The position numbers and the translations under genes are program-made. Under the pieces are notes generated by a model. It was not told where the DNA came from, searched no databases, and worked only from the letters and a program-made list of their open reading frames with translations. DNA of 64,000 nt, taken from positions 1-64,000 of the forward strand of contig CAZEIM010000008.1 in the NCBI GenBank assembly GCA_964512145.1, in the 5' to 3' direction. The stretch is from CAYOHR01 sp964512145 (lineage in GTDB: Bacteria; Bacteroidota; Bacteroidia; Flavobacteriales_G; JALEGO01). Positions 47,721 to 57,474 of this stretch are shown here, piece by piece (the first letter of the stretch is position 1; each line of letters begins with the position of its first letter).

Positions 47721-47829
47721 AAAGTTAGCATATCTTCAATTAATCAAAAATCTATCATCACCCCAATCATAACCTGTTTTTTATTGAAATAAAGAGTGTA
47801 AGTATTGATATTATTAAAAAAATCTTACG

Positions 47830-50637
47830 TTAATGTATAATTACCTTTTCTACTTTTAGCAACCTATTTTCGTGCATAAATACATAGGTATATACTCCTT
47901 CTGATAATCTCTGACAATCTAGGGTATTTAATCCTTTTTTTAAAGTTGCGTAGCCATGTTCTCTTCCTAACATATCTAAAATATGTACGCTTAGATTTTC
48001 ATAATTCTCAAAAATATGAACATATTGTATATCATTACTTGGATTAGGATAAATAAATATTTCTTTTTGATATGCTAAATCCGTACTATATGTAATTATC
48101 TCATTTTGATAGTTTAATGCTGCAGAGTCCGAAATTTCTTCTAGTTCATTTAAAGAGTTTCCTGCTAATAATGCAAAAACCACTTGTTGACTATCGTTGG
48201 GGGCTATAAAAAAGGGGCCAGCTGAAACAATATGTGAAACATCATTTCCTACTAAACCTCCTGCAGTAAATTTTGGAGTTGATAATGCCTCGTATTTTTC
48301 GGTTATTGTAAAGTTATCGGTTATATCTATCCCTCCTGCTCCTCCGCTTACATGCTCAAAAGCATAGTGATTAAAATTACCATTCGGACTTATTAAACGT
48401 ATGCCGGTGTACATAAAAGGTGCTGAAACATCCCGGTACACATATCCCAAATTCTTTAAAAGCTGTGTAGCCGATTTGTTTTCATAATAATTACCAACAT
48501 CCCAATCGGCATAAAGCCCTACAAATAAATCTTGTATTGGACTTCCTCCTGTGTTTACCAACGTATACTCCATTAAAATATAGTTTGTATGCCCGGGAGT
48601 ATTCCAAGCATAGGTTTTATGGTTAATTTTTACAGGAATAGAACCTAAAGCAGCAATATTATCGTTAAATGTTGTATGTACATCCATAGATGAAATACCT
48701 GGTGTCTGTTGTTTAACTAATTCTAACGCTTCAAAATCCATATCGTGTAAGCCAGATTCGGAACGAATAACATTAGAAACTTTTCCGGGTATACCTACCA
48801 TCAAGCCTCCTTCAAATAGTAAATTTGCTCCTCCTGAAGTATACGGATATACAAAACCTAATCCTTGTTGTTGAGAGGCAAAATCATTATAACCAAACAA
48901 ACCTCGACTAGTAACTGTTGTGCCGATATCATTTACAGTAATGTTAATATAGTCTCTGTGTACAGAAAAGGTAATGTTTTCCTCATGGATATAGACCCCA
49001 TCTGAAATGCTAACGGTTAAAGTTACGGGAGTATTTAAAGGAACACTATTACTCATGAGTATTTTCCAAGGAGAAGAAAAATTATTTTTAGTACTGAGGG
49101 TGTTTATAATTCCAAAATTTTGTGTAGGATTTAAAATAGATATATAAGGTGATGCGCTTGTGATCGTAACATTGCAATTACCAGTTACAGCTAAATAATT
49201 GATGTATTCTATACTAAAAAACGCTGTATCTCCGGGAGTAAAAACATCCCCTAAATAATCGGTTAATATATACTCATTTATTTCTAATGCAGGGCCCGGA
49301 TATGCATTTTGCATGGCGTTAAACAAATTAATTCTTCCATAACCAAGTTTTCCAATGTAAGTAGGGTTTTGAGCATCAATATTATCGCTAGTAATTTTAA
49401 GTAATTGTCCTACTTGCATAGAGGTTAAAAAAGGGAATTGAGATTTAATTAAAGCAGATGCTCCGGCAGCAATAGGCGAAGACAAAGAAGTGCCACTTTG
49501 AAAAGTATAACTATTATTATAATCGGTAGTATAAATGCTTTCTCCTGGAGCAGAAACATCTACCCAAGATCCATAATTTGAAAATGAACTTTTACTATCA
49601 TCTGTTTTGGTTGACGCAACATTCAAAACATAGGGGTATGCTCCGGGATAAAATATAGTTTCATTACCGTTATTTCCGCAGGCGGCAACAACTAAAGCAC
49701 CTTTATTAATACTAACATATTGAATAATATCTTTTTCAAAATCGGAATAACCGGGACCTCCCCATGAGCAGTTTATAAATTGACATCCCATATCGGCTGC
49801 ATAAACCATACCTTCATAACCATAAGAGATGGTTGAGCCGTTTCCACAACGTACGGGAAGTACTTTTGAATTAAATGCCGGAGCAGAAATCCCCATATTA
49901 TTATCAGTAGTAGCTGCAGCACAACCTTGTACTAATACTCCATGGGACCAAAAAGGCGATTGAGCATCGGGAGTATTATCATTATCTACAAAATCCCACC
50001 CCTGTATATTATCTATATAACCATCTCCATCATCGTCTAAACCATTTACGGGGTCATTGATATTGTATTTAACAGAAGATAGTAAATCTGAATGTAGCAA
50101 ATCTGTTCCGGTATCTAAAATACCAATAACGATATTAGAGTCTCCTTTAGAAAAATCCCAAGCTTGCTCAGCCTGAATTTTACCAATATGCCATTGTATT
50201 GGTAAATTTGGATCATTTGGGGTGTACGTTACTTTTCTAATAAGCTTTGGCTCAACATATTCGCAGGTATTTGTTTTTTGTATTTGCTGTATAATATTGA
50301 GCATATCTCTTTCTTCTGTTTCATCAAAATTTAGCTGATAAATTAGTTTTATATCGGTATATTTTTGATGCAATGCATTGTATATATTCCTTTTGGTCTC
50401 AGATGTAGGAAATTTTTGAAATAAAATATATGGTTTATCCAAAATATACTTATTGAATGCGTTCTCTAATACTGTGATATCATCATATGAACGAAGCTTT
50501 AATATAATTTTATTTGGAACATAATCTTCATTTGGTTTAAGTTGACCTGCTTTTAGTAATTCTAATATATGTGTACTACTACAAAAAACACTAGTGAATA
50601 CAAGTGTTAGTAAGGTGCTAAAAATATATTTTTTCAC
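47830..50637 (-). CDS. T9SS-exported subtilisin-like serine protease (S8 family)
   Basis: 935 residues, GTG start, signal peptide about 1-20 (MKKYIFSTLLTLVFTSVFCS). An N-terminal propeptide-like part (about 35-135) precedes the catalytic domain. Triad: D175 in GILDTGTDLLHSDL, H232 in WSHGVLVQG, S384 in SGTSLSSPIAAGASAL; the oxyanion Asn is N322 in AACGNNGNET. A calcium-like DDDGDGYIDN loop lies at 201-210. A long beta-rich region (450-850) follows and a T9SS type A sorting domain ends the protein (FIYPNPSNDIQYVHI, LSEGVYTYVF, KVEKVIIH). It should degrade extracellular proteins at the surface or after release. Confidence 0.93.
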   Translation of the reverse strand: MKKYIFSTLLTLVFTSVFCSSTHILELLKAGQLKPNEDYVPNKIILKLRSYDDITVLENAFNKYILDKPYILFQKFPTSETKRNIYNALHQKYTDIKLIYQLNFDETEERDMLNIIQQIQKTNTCEYVEPKLIRKVTYTPNDPNLPIQWHIGKIQAEQAWDFSKGDSNIVIGILDTGTDLLHSDLLSSVKYNINDPVNGLDDDGDGYIDNIQGWDFVDNDNTPDAQSPFWSHGVLVQGCAAATTDNNMGISAPAFNSKVLPVRCGNGSTISYGYEGMVYAADMGCQFINCSWGGPGYSDFEKDIIQYVSINKGALVVAACGNNGNETIFYPGAYPYVLNVASTKTDDSKSSFSNYGSWVDVSAPGESIYTTDYNNSYTFQSGTSLSSPIAAGASALIKSQFPFLTSMQVGQLLKITSDNIDAQNPTYIGKLGYGRINLFNAMQNAYPGPALEINEYILTDYLGDVFTPGDTAFFSIEYINYLAVTGNCNVTITSASPYISILNPTQNFGIINTLSTKNNFSSPWKILMSNSVPLNTPVTLTVSISDGVYIHEENITFSVHRDYINITVNDIGTTVTSRGLFGYNDFASQQQGLGFVYPYTSGGANLLFEGGLMVGIPGKVSNVIRSESGLHDMDFEALELVKQQTPGISSMDVHTTFNDNIAALGSIPVKINHKTYAWNTPGHTNYILMEYTLVNTGGSPIQDLFVGLYADWDVGNYYENKSATQLLKNLGYVYRDVSAPFMYTGIRLISPNGNFNHYAFEHVSGGAGGIDITDNFTITEKYEALSTPKFTAGGLVGNDVSHIVSAGPFFIAPNDSQQVVFALLAGNSLNELEEISDSAALNYQNEIITYSTDLAYQKEIFIYPNPSNDIQYVHIFENYENLSVHILDMLGREHGYATLKKGLNTLDCQRLSEGVYTYVFMHENRLLKVEKVIIH

Positions 50638-50962
50638 GGGATATAATGGATAAAAAATAAAAATTCAAACATTTGAGATATTGTAAATAAAATTACAAAA
50701 AAATGTTGAATATTCTATGTATGCATTCCTTTTCATATCTTCTATGTAATAGGCACTGCTTTGCTTACAAGTTTAATCTTTCAATTCAAGTCATGATTAT
50801 ATTCAAAACTACCCTAAATCATCGGAACTAAATTTAATATCCGAAACACCTTATATCATAACAATGTAGTGTTTATCAAAAACTAATGATATTAAACAAC
50901 AAATCGAACATCAACTTTTTTGAGTTAAACTAAATTAGTATCTTAGTGCATATTCACAATAT
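50638..50962. other. Intergenic region, no gene seen
   Basis: AT-rich spacer between divergent genes. Near its right end TATCTTAG (50939-50946), one base off the -7 consensus, preceded by TTG at 50920-50922, is the only promoter-like signal for the plus-strand gene. No RNA or repeat recognised. Confidence 0.5.
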
Positions 50963-52288
50963 TTGTTACAGGCTTTACAATATATAGGGCTAAAAGGCAG
51001 CAAGCTTACCATTCAAAAATTTTTTTTGTATTACTTTTTAGTTTTTTTTCATATTCTTATATTAACTCGTGTTTGGGCCAGTTCATTATTATTTGCTATT
51101 ATTTTACCGTTAGAAGATGTCTATACCCTAATCATTGCAGCATATATCGGGTATAAAGTATTGCGAAGAATAATGATGCGAAATTATCAAATAAATACCT
51201 TTCAGCTTTTTTTACTTATTCTATTTTTACCCATAATTCAGGTATGCTTTACCACCCATTATGAGTTCGGACAACCAATTTTATATGGTATTGCTGCTAT
51301 GTCTGATTATTTAAATTTATACGGTTGTTTGTTAATTTATGATTTGGTTAAAAATAAAAAAATACCCATCGAAGTAGTTGAAAACGCCTATTTAGGTGTA
51401 GCATGGTTAAGTTTATTGTTTTTTTATGCCATGTCATTATTTACTAATCCGGCTATGTACAGAGACACCCCTCTAGCTGCAGGAAATAGCATGAAAGGTG
51501 GAGCCGTTTATTATGGGTTTAATATGAGTATGATGTTTTTTGGAAGCGTATATTATTTTATAAAAGCATTTTTTAAAAAAAATTATTTGTACTTTCTGTA
51601 TAGTAGTTTATTTATCATTTATATCGTTTTCTTTAGATTTGACCGAACTGTAATGGCATTTACTTTTGGATCCATGGGACTATTTTTCTTATTATATGTT
51701 CCGGTACGCAAGCAATTTATTTTTTTATTCCAATTTATTCTTCCCGGAATTTTATTGCTCTTGATTGGAGCTGTAATATTCCCCGAAATATATGATATGT
51801 ACATTTTAATGTTTAAAGATATTGTCGCTACTATAACAGGAAACGAAGTAGAAGTAGGGAAAGAATCGGTTAGGGTATATGAAATGTCCGTAGCTAATAA
51901 ATTTTTAAGCACGGATAAAACTCTTTTATTTGGAAGTGGAAAAATAAGTAATTCTTGGGTTGAAGGAGGATTTAATTATTTTTATGGGTATTTTTATCCC
52001 TCCGATTTAGGTATTTTTGGAATGGTTTTTATGTTTGGAATCCCTGTTTCTTTATTAATATACAGCCAATTTTTACTAGCTTTTTATTGGATAAAAAAAA
52101 CTAAATCATTCAGGCAAAATCAATTTTATATGAGTTTAGTCTTTTATTTATTATGCATGTTTTTTGACTGCTTAACGAATGCATTTTTGGTAACATTTGC
52201 TGCACAAACCATGATTGTCATTTCGTTATTGCATTACTATTATTCTTTGGAAGTAAAGGATGCTAAAAAAGTACCTGTAAATCCTTAA
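50963..52288 (+). CDS. O-antigen ligase/polymerase-like integral membrane protein
   Basis: 441 residues with a TTG start; no in-frame ATG occurs before the first membrane helices, so TTG is the best choice. About eleven hydrophobic helices with a larger loop around 280-345 that contains VRVYEMSVANKFLSTDKTLLFGSG and NYFYGYFYPSDLGIFGMVF, the layout of Wzy/WaaL-type glycan polymerases or ligases. It probably acts on lipid-linked surface polysaccharide at the periplasmic face. No other glycan-cluster gene is adjacent except the sugar-phosphatase-like HAD gene, so the product is unknown. Confidence 0.65.
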   Translation: MLQALQYIGLKGSKLTIQKFFLYYFLVFFHILILTRVWASSLLFAIILPLEDVYTLIIAAYIGYKVLRRIMMRNYQINTFQLFLLILFLPIIQVCFTTHYEFGQPILYGIAAMSDYLNLYGCLLIYDLVKNKKIPIEVVENAYLGVAWLSLLFFYAMSLFTNPAMYRDTPLAAGNSMKGGAVYYGFNMSMMFFGSVYYFIKAFFKKNYLYFLYSSLFIIYIVFFRFDRTVMAFTFGSMGLFFLLYVPVRKQFIFLFQFILPGILLLLIGAVIFPEIYDMYILMFKDIVATITGNEVEVGKESVRVYEMSVANKFLSTDKTLLFGSGKISNSWVEGGFNYFYGYFYPSDLGIFGMVFMFGIPVSLLIYSQFLLAFYWIKKTKSFRQNQFYMSLVFYLLCMFFDCLTNAFLVTFAAQTMIVISLLHYYYSLEVKDAKKVPVNP

Positions 52289-53136
52289 TTATGAGTACTT
52301 TGTTTGCTGGTAATAATTAACCATTCATCCACAAACCTTCTGCCCTCTTCAAAAATTCTATATCTAGTTTCTAAATTAGCTGTAGCCAGTTCAGGATAAA
52401 CATAAGTTTTGGCTTTAATAACATCACCAATACTTTGTATAACTTTTATATCGTGCGTTTTTGAAAATAATTTTTCTAAATCAGAAGAAATATGTATATC
52501 TAAAAAATCATGTGTTTCAATGATTAAATCGGTGTGCACTAAGTTTTCAATATTATCTTGTGTAAAAAGTAATTTTTCATAACCTTCGCAGTCACTTATG
52601 ATAAGGGACTTTTTTTCAAAAGTAAAATTTCTTAAAGTTGTTGCATCGCAAAAGGAATGTATGTTAATCCTACTTTCTACTCCATTTAACTTAGACATTT
52701 CATAAGTTAACTGCCGAGCCCTAGGTTCAACATCGTAGGCAAAAATTTTAGCTTGTGGAATTTTTAAGGCCAAACCTACAGCATAATAACCTTCCGCACA
52801 ACCTATATCTAAAATTTGATCGTATCCATGTTGAATTACTTTATTAAAAACTTCATGCAATTCTTTTTCATAACTACCCAGTAATTTTGAATATAATGAA
52901 CTATTTCTAGATTCAAATTTGGGATATTTCAACCCTTTAAACGGACCGCTTTTTACCGTTTTATCTTTAAATAAATCTTGTACGAATGCATCGGTGAGCT
53001 CTTCTTTTCTTTTTCGCTCAATAAGTTCACGTTGAAATTTTATTTTCCAAGTAAATCGTGAAAGTTTTTTAACCAAATTACCAATAAAGTCAATAGATAA
53101 AAATGCAATAAACAGTTTTTTCAAGACCTTTTTCAT
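52285..53136 (-). CDS. Class I SAM-dependent methyltransferase
   Basis: 283 residues. The SAM-binding motif ILDIGCAEGYYAVGLAL (about 107-123, motif I) is followed by FAYDVEPRARQL (motif II, acidic loop) and LIISDCEGYEKLLF, a block typical of FkbM-like methyltransferases. The first 35 residues are basic with a hydrophobic patch and may peripherally attach to the membrane. The methyl acceptor is unknown; a sugar or glycan is possible given the neighbour. It overlaps the convergent O-ligase-like gene by 4 bases. A minus-strand TATATTTG (53148-53141) lies only 4 bases before the ATG. Confidence 0.8.
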   Translation of the reverse strand: MKKVLKKLFIAFLSIDFIGNLVKKLSRFTWKIKFQRELIERKRKEELTDAFVQDLFKDKTVKSGPFKGLKYPKFESRNSSLYSKLLGSYEKELHEVFNKVIQHGYDQILDIGCAEGYYAVGLALKIPQAKIFAYDVEPRARQLTYEMSKLNGVESRINIHSFCDATTLRNFTFEKKSLIISDCEGYEKLLFTQDNIENLVHTDLIIETHDFLDIHISSDLEKLFSKTHDIKVIQSIGDVIKAKTYVYPELATANLETRYRIFEEGRRFVDEWLIITSKQSTHN

Positions 53137-53229
53137 GAAACAAATATACTCTCAATGAAATGAATAAAAAAACAACCCTATGGGAATTGATGGAATATTG
53201 TCTATTTTAGATTTTATTTTATTATTAAA

Positions 53230-53784
53230 ATGTCCCACAAAATATCTTTAAATATAAATAAAACTTGGACCTTGTTTTTAGACCGAGATGGTGTTATTAA
53301 TGTTAAAAAAGAACAAGGTTATATTGCTAAAAAAGAAGAATTTGTCTTTTTAGATGGTGCTGTTGAAGCTATTGCAAAATTAAACTCAATTTTTGGGATA
53401 ACAGTAGTAGTAACAAATCAACAGGGAATAGGAAAGGGTTTATACTCACACGGAGATCTTACGGAGATACATCAGAATATGTTACAAAATCTAAAATTGC
53501 ATGGGGCATATATAAATGAGGTTTATTATGCCCCACAATTAGAAAAGGAAAATCACATCATGAGAAAACCAAATATCGGAATGGCATTGCATGCTAAAAA
53601 AGATTTCCCTCAAATAGAATTCTCTAAATCTATAATGGTAGGAGATTCTATAACCGATATGATATTTGCAAAAAACTGTGGCATGTACTCTGTATTTATA
53701 TCAACCAAAAAAAAGAGACATTCAAACCATTTGGTCGATTATCAATTTTCTTCTCTCATTGAATTTTCAAACTCATTACTATGA
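53230..53784 (+). CDS. HAD-IIIA phosphatase, GmhB/HisB-N-like
   Basis: 184 residues. HAD motifs: LFLDRDGVIN (D18 nucleophile, D20 acid/base), VVTNQQGIGKG (T62), RKPNIGM (K113) and IMVGDSITDMIFAKNCG (D139, D143). This pattern fits D,D-heptose 1,7-bisphosphate phosphatase (GmhB) and the related histidinol-phosphatase. GmhB enzymes normally bear a zinc loop with three or four Cys/His; here the corresponding loop APQLEKENHIM has no cysteines. The substrate is therefore uncertain, though a sugar bisphosphate is plausible. Its stop overlaps the symporter ATG (ATGA). Confidence 0.8.
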   Translation: MSHKISLNINKTWTLFLDRDGVINVKKEQGYIAKKEEFVFLDGAVEAIAKLNSIFGITVVVTNQQGIGKGLYSHGDLTEIHQNMLQNLKLHGAYINEVYYAPQLEKENHIMRKPNIGMALHAKKDFPQIEFSKSIMVGDSITDMIFAKNCGMYSVFISTKKKRHSNHLVDYQFSSLIEFSNSLL

Positions 53785-55073
53785 AATTACACTGGAAAAT
53801 ATTACTTGGAATGATTTTAGGACTAATTACAGGTTATTTGCTTAAAGTAAATGGATTTTCAGAGATTATTATCCATTGGATTAAGCCTTGGGGTGTCATG
53901 TTTTTAAATGCATTAAAAATGATTGCCGTTCCATTAATTATTGTTTCATTAATTACTGGTATAGCAGAATTAAAAGATATATCAAAACTCTCTAAAATGG
54001 GATTAAAAACAATTACTTTTTTTTTAATATCTACAGCAATTGCCGTTAGTATTGGGCTTTTTTGTGTTAACATCATTAAATCTGGCGCATTTATTAGTAG
54101 TCAAGCGAGCGAAAAATTAATGGCCGATTTTTCTTCCGATGCTCAACAAAAAATAATATCCGCCCAAAATCAACAATCTACCGGTCCCTTACAAATGTTA
54201 GTTGATATAATTCCTGATAATATTTTTAAAGCAACAACCGATAACGGAAGTATGTTAAAAGTAATCTTTTTCTCCTTGTTTTTAGGAATAGGATTAGTAC
54301 TAATAGACCCCGCAAAGTCTAAACCGGTTATATCATTTTTTAGTGGTTTAAATGAAGTAATCCTTAAAATGATTGATATAATTATGCTTTTCTCTCCTAT
54401 TGGCGTGTTTGCCTTATTAGCCGGACTTATGGTTGAAATTCCTGATTTTTCTATGTTAAAAGGTTTAATCATGTATGCTATAACGGTATTAATTGGACTA
54501 TCAACTTTATTATTTATAGTATATCCAACTGCTTTTTGGACATTTACCAAATATCATCCTAAAAGGTTATTTAAAGCGCTTCTGCCGGCTCAATTAGTTG
54601 CATTTTCAACTAGCTCTTCTGCAGCAACACTTCCTGTAACCTTAGAAAGAACAACAGAGCATCTGGGGGTAGACGAAGAGGTGTCTGGATTTGTGTTGCC
54701 CTTAGGTGCAACCGTTAATATGGATGGAACTGCACTATATCAAGCAGTTGCAGCAGTATTTATAGCACAAGTATTAGGTATTGAGCTAAGCACAAGCCAG
54801 CAACTAATGATAGTAGTTACGGCAACTCTAGCTTCTATTGGATCAGCTGCCGTTCCCAGCGCTGGTATGGTCATGTTGGTTATTGTGTTGGGGCAATTAG
54901 GAATACCTGAAGCCGGTTTAGCTCTAATTTTTGCTATTGACCGACCTTTAGATATGTTTAGAACAGTAATTAATGTTAGCTCTGATGCAACAGCAGCTTC
55001 TATTATTGCGCATAGCGAGGGTAAACTTAAAAATCCTCATGTAAAAAATTTAGATGACTTTTATAAAATCTAA
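53781..55073 (+). CDS. Dicarboxylate/amino acid:cation symporter (DAACS family)
   Basis: 430 residues with about eight membrane helices and two re-entrant loops. Family signatures are clear: FSTSSSAATLPVTLE (serine-rich hairpin 1), GATVNMDGTALYQAV (NMDGT substrate/cation site), SIGSAAVPSAGMVML (hairpin 2) and FAIDRPLDMFRTVINVSSDA. It takes up glutamate/aspartate or C4-dicarboxylates with Na+ or H+. Translationally coupled to the HAD gene, with no clear functional reason. Confidence 0.93.
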   Translation: MKLHWKILLGMILGLITGYLLKVNGFSEIIIHWIKPWGVMFLNALKMIAVPLIIVSLITGIAELKDISKLSKMGLKTITFFLISTAIAVSIGLFCVNIIKSGAFISSQASEKLMADFSSDAQQKIISAQNQQSTGPLQMLVDIIPDNIFKATTDNGSMLKVIFFSLFLGIGLVLIDPAKSKPVISFFSGLNEVILKMIDIIMLFSPIGVFALLAGLMVEIPDFSMLKGLIMYAITVLIGLSTLLFIVYPTAFWTFTKYHPKRLFKALLPAQLVAFSTSSSAATLPVTLERTTEHLGVDEEVSGFVLPLGATVNMDGTALYQAVAAVFIAQVLGIELSTSQQLMIVVTATLASIGSAAVPSAGMVMLVIVLGQLGIPEAGLALIFAIDRPLDMFRTVINVSSDATAASIIAHSEGKLKNPHVKNLDDFYKI

Positions 55074-55096
55074 TATTTCTGGATTATATATAATTG

Positions 55097-56668
55097 TTAA
55101 GAACTACAAGATAAAACTGAACTTCCAATCGTATGATCCGCCCACTCAGGGCGTAAAGTAAACCATGAATCATACTCAGGTTGCTCATCGTAAGGTTTCA
55201 AAAGCATATGTTTAAATAATTCAATCATTGTAAAATCTCCATCCTCAGCCTTTTGAATGGCTAAGTAACTCATATAGTTTCTTAATATATACTTTGGATT
55301 TGTAGAATCCATCCTTTCTTTTTTAATTTTAAATGGCAAATTTTCATCTGCTAATTGTGTCTGATATTTTTTTATCCACTCAATCCATTTATGTTTTAAC
55401 TCTAATGGTATTTCTTCCTCCTTTCTATAAAATGTATTTCGAAACTGTTTAAATATATTTTCTACACCGTCTTCTATGGTTAAAGAGGATAACTTTCTAA
55501 AAAAAATAGTATAATCTGCTTTGCTTTCAAACATTAAAGTCAGTAAATCCTGTAATAATTTTTTGTTATGTGCAGTATTATTTTCTATTCCAATTTTTTG
55601 CAACATCATACTCGAATATTTTTGCTCAAAATCAAGCTGAAAATTTTGCAAAATTTCTTCTAATATCTTCACATCTTCTATTAATGGATATAGGGCATTT
55701 GCTAATTGCAATAAATTCCATAAACAAATCTGAGGTTGTTTTCCGAAGGTATATCTTTTGGTATTAAAATCGGTGGTATTTGGAGTCCAATAAGGGTCGT
55801 ATTCCTCAAGCCAGCCAAAAGGACCATAATCAAGGGTTAACCCAAGAATCGACATATTGTCGGTATTTAATACTCCATGAACAAATCCAACTCGTTGCCA
55901 CTCTATAGCTAACAATAAGGTTTTTTGTGATAACATCTTAAAAAAATCAATATATTTAGTCTTTCCTGAACTATTTATTTCAGGAAAATATTCTTGAATA
56001 GTAAAATCAGCCAATTTTTTTAAGGTATCAACATCTTTTCTAGCAGTCAATATTTCAAAATTTCCAAATCGAATAAATGTTTCTGCTACTCTACAAACTA
56101 TAGCTCCTGGTTCATATTTGGTATTTCCGTCATACATCATATCTCTTTTTACTTTATCCCCAGTTGAAATTAACGTAAGTGCTCGGGTAGTTGGTACTCC
56201 TAAGTTAAACATGGCTTCACTGCACAAAAATTCTCGTACAGATGATCTTAACACAGCTAATCCATCGGCAAATCGGGCATAAGGTGTATCTCCTGCTCCC
56301 TTTAATTGTAATGTGAATTTTTTGTGTTGTGCGTGAATATCAAATAAATTAATAGCTCTTCCATCGCCTAGCTGCCCCGCCCACTGTCCAAATTGATGGC
56401 CCCCATAACACATGGCATAAGGGTTAGTGTGTGGTAAAATTATATTTCCGCTAAATACTTGTGTAAAATAATCAGAACTAAGGTCTTTAGTGGTAAAACC
56501 TAATAATTCTGCTAATGATTCTGAAGTTGAAATTAGCTTAGGTTTAGTGCACTTTTTAGGGTATACAAATGAAAAACAGGATCTATCCACCTGTCTTCGT
56601 TCGTTTCCCGAAACAGGGTCAGCGGGTAACTTAGAAACAAAATTGCTCGAGATTTTTTGTGAAAACAT
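55097..56668 (-). CDS. selO: Protein adenylyltransferase SelO (YdiU/UPF0061)
   Basis: 523 residues. The pseudokinase transfers AMP from ATP to protein Ser/Thr/Tyr and is linked to redox stress. Motifs: CYGGHQFGQWAGQLGDGRAI, LKGAGDTPYARFADGLAVLR (flipped-ATP pocket, with K and D), VREFLCSEAM, GVPTTRAL, HGVLNTDNMSILGL (N/D metal site) and DYGPFGWLEEYDP. It ends LSCSS, matching the SCSS tail of E. coli YdiU that is the counterpart of the selenocysteine site in eukaryotes. The length (523) is slightly over E. coli's. The gene stands alone between the symporter and ruvA. Confidence 0.93.
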   Translation of the reverse strand: MFSQKISSNFVSKLPADPVSGNERRQVDRSCFSFVYPKKCTKPKLISTSESLAELLGFTTKDLSSDYFTQVFSGNIILPHTNPYAMCYGGHQFGQWAGQLGDGRAINLFDIHAQHKKFTLQLKGAGDTPYARFADGLAVLRSSVREFLCSEAMFNLGVPTTRALTLISTGDKVKRDMMYDGNTKYEPGAIVCRVAETFIRFGNFEILTARKDVDTLKKLADFTIQEYFPEINSSGKTKYIDFFKMLSQKTLLLAIEWQRVGFVHGVLNTDNMSILGLTLDYGPFGWLEEYDPYWTPNTTDFNTKRYTFGKQPQICLWNLLQLANALYPLIEDVKILEEILQNFQLDFEQKYSSMMLQKIGIENNTAHNKKLLQDLLTLMFESKADYTIFFRKLSSLTIEDGVENIFKQFRNTFYRKEEEIPLELKHKWIEWIKKYQTQLADENLPFKIKKERMDSTNPKYILRNYMSYLAIQKAEDGDFTMIELFKHMLLKPYDEQPEYDSWFTLRPEWADHTIGSSVLSCSS

Positions 56669-56856
56669 ATTGAATTTAGATGCATAAAACTAACCATTTT
56701 TTGGCACAAAAAGTTTAAATAATTTATCTTAATATACCTTGAATATTTTACCGAAAAATAAATTTTCACTTAAAATAGGATTTAACTCCATTAAACTATT
56801 TTTATGTATGATTATTTTAATATCTGATTTAACATACGTAGTAAGTATAAATATGT

Positions 56857-56864
56857 TAAATTTG
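56857..56864 (+). promoter_or_regulatory. -7 promoter element of ruvA
   Basis: TAAATTTG, a perfect TAnnTTTG match, ends 18 bases before the GTG at 56883. No TTTG at the normal -33 position; only ATTT occurs slightly too far upstream. Confidence 0.45.
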
Positions 56865-56882
56865 CCCCTTAAAATTTAATTC

Positions 56883-57470
56883 GTGTACGATTATATACAA
56901 GGCTCTTTTGCTGAAATCACCCCTGCAACTGCAATAATAGATATACAAGGAGTAGGCTATATTTTAAATATTTCACTACATACATATTCATCAATAAATT
57001 CCTTAAAACAAGGAAAATTATATACCCATTTAATTGTCCGGGAAGATGAGCATACTCTATTCGGATTTTCAACTCCCGAAGAACGGCATTTATTCAGAAA
57101 TTTAATAAGCGTTTCGGGTGTAGGCCCTAATACAGCTCGTATGGTTCTTTCCTCTATGCCTCCCAATGAGTTGGTTCATGCCATATTAACGGAAAATGTA
57201 GCTCTTATTAAAGCAGTAAAGGGAATTGGACCTAAAACTGCTCAGCGGTTAATCATTGAATTAAAAGATAAAGTTACTCAAATACAGTTTAACGATGAAA
57301 TATCAAAAAAATCTCCTTTAAACAATAATATTTATGATGAAGCGTTATCTGCATTGTTGGCCTTAGGTTTTAATAAAAACCAAGCCTCCGAAGTTATTAA
57401 AAAAGTGCTAAAAGATAAACCGGAAAGTACTGTGGAAAATGTAATTAAGTTGGCCCTAAAATTCTTCTGA
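56883..57470 (+). CDS. ruvA: Holliday junction branch migration protein RuvA
   Basis: 195 residues, GTG start at 56883 directly after the promoter element. N-terminal OB fold (MYDYIQGSFAEITPATAIID), then two helix-hairpin-helix motifs (LISVSGVGPNTARMVLS, IKAVKGIGPKTAQRLIIELK) and a flexible C-terminal RuvB-binding domain (ALSALLALGFNKNQASEVI). RuvA tetramers bind four-way junctions and load RuvB during recombination. It lies directly before sprA, an order often kept in Bacteroidota. Confidence 0.95.
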   Translation: MYDYIQGSFAEITPATAIIDIQGVGYILNISLHTYSSINSLKQGKLYTHLIVREDEHTLFGFSTPEERHLFRNLISVSGVGPNTARMVLSSMPPNELVHAILTENVALIKAVKGIGPKTAQRLIIELKDKVTQIQFNDEISKKSPLNNNIYDEALSALLALGFNKNQASEVIKKVLKDKPESTVENVIKLALKFF

Positions 57471-57474
57471 TATT

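Noticed and set aside
53141..53148. TATATTTG as methyltransferase promoter
   Set aside because: It is a perfect -7 match but only 4 bases before the ATG, which would make the message leaderless; not listed as a separate feature without more evidence.
56533..56769. 78-codon minus-strand frame upstream of selO
   Set aside because: It overlaps the selO start in another frame and has no domain or coding signal.
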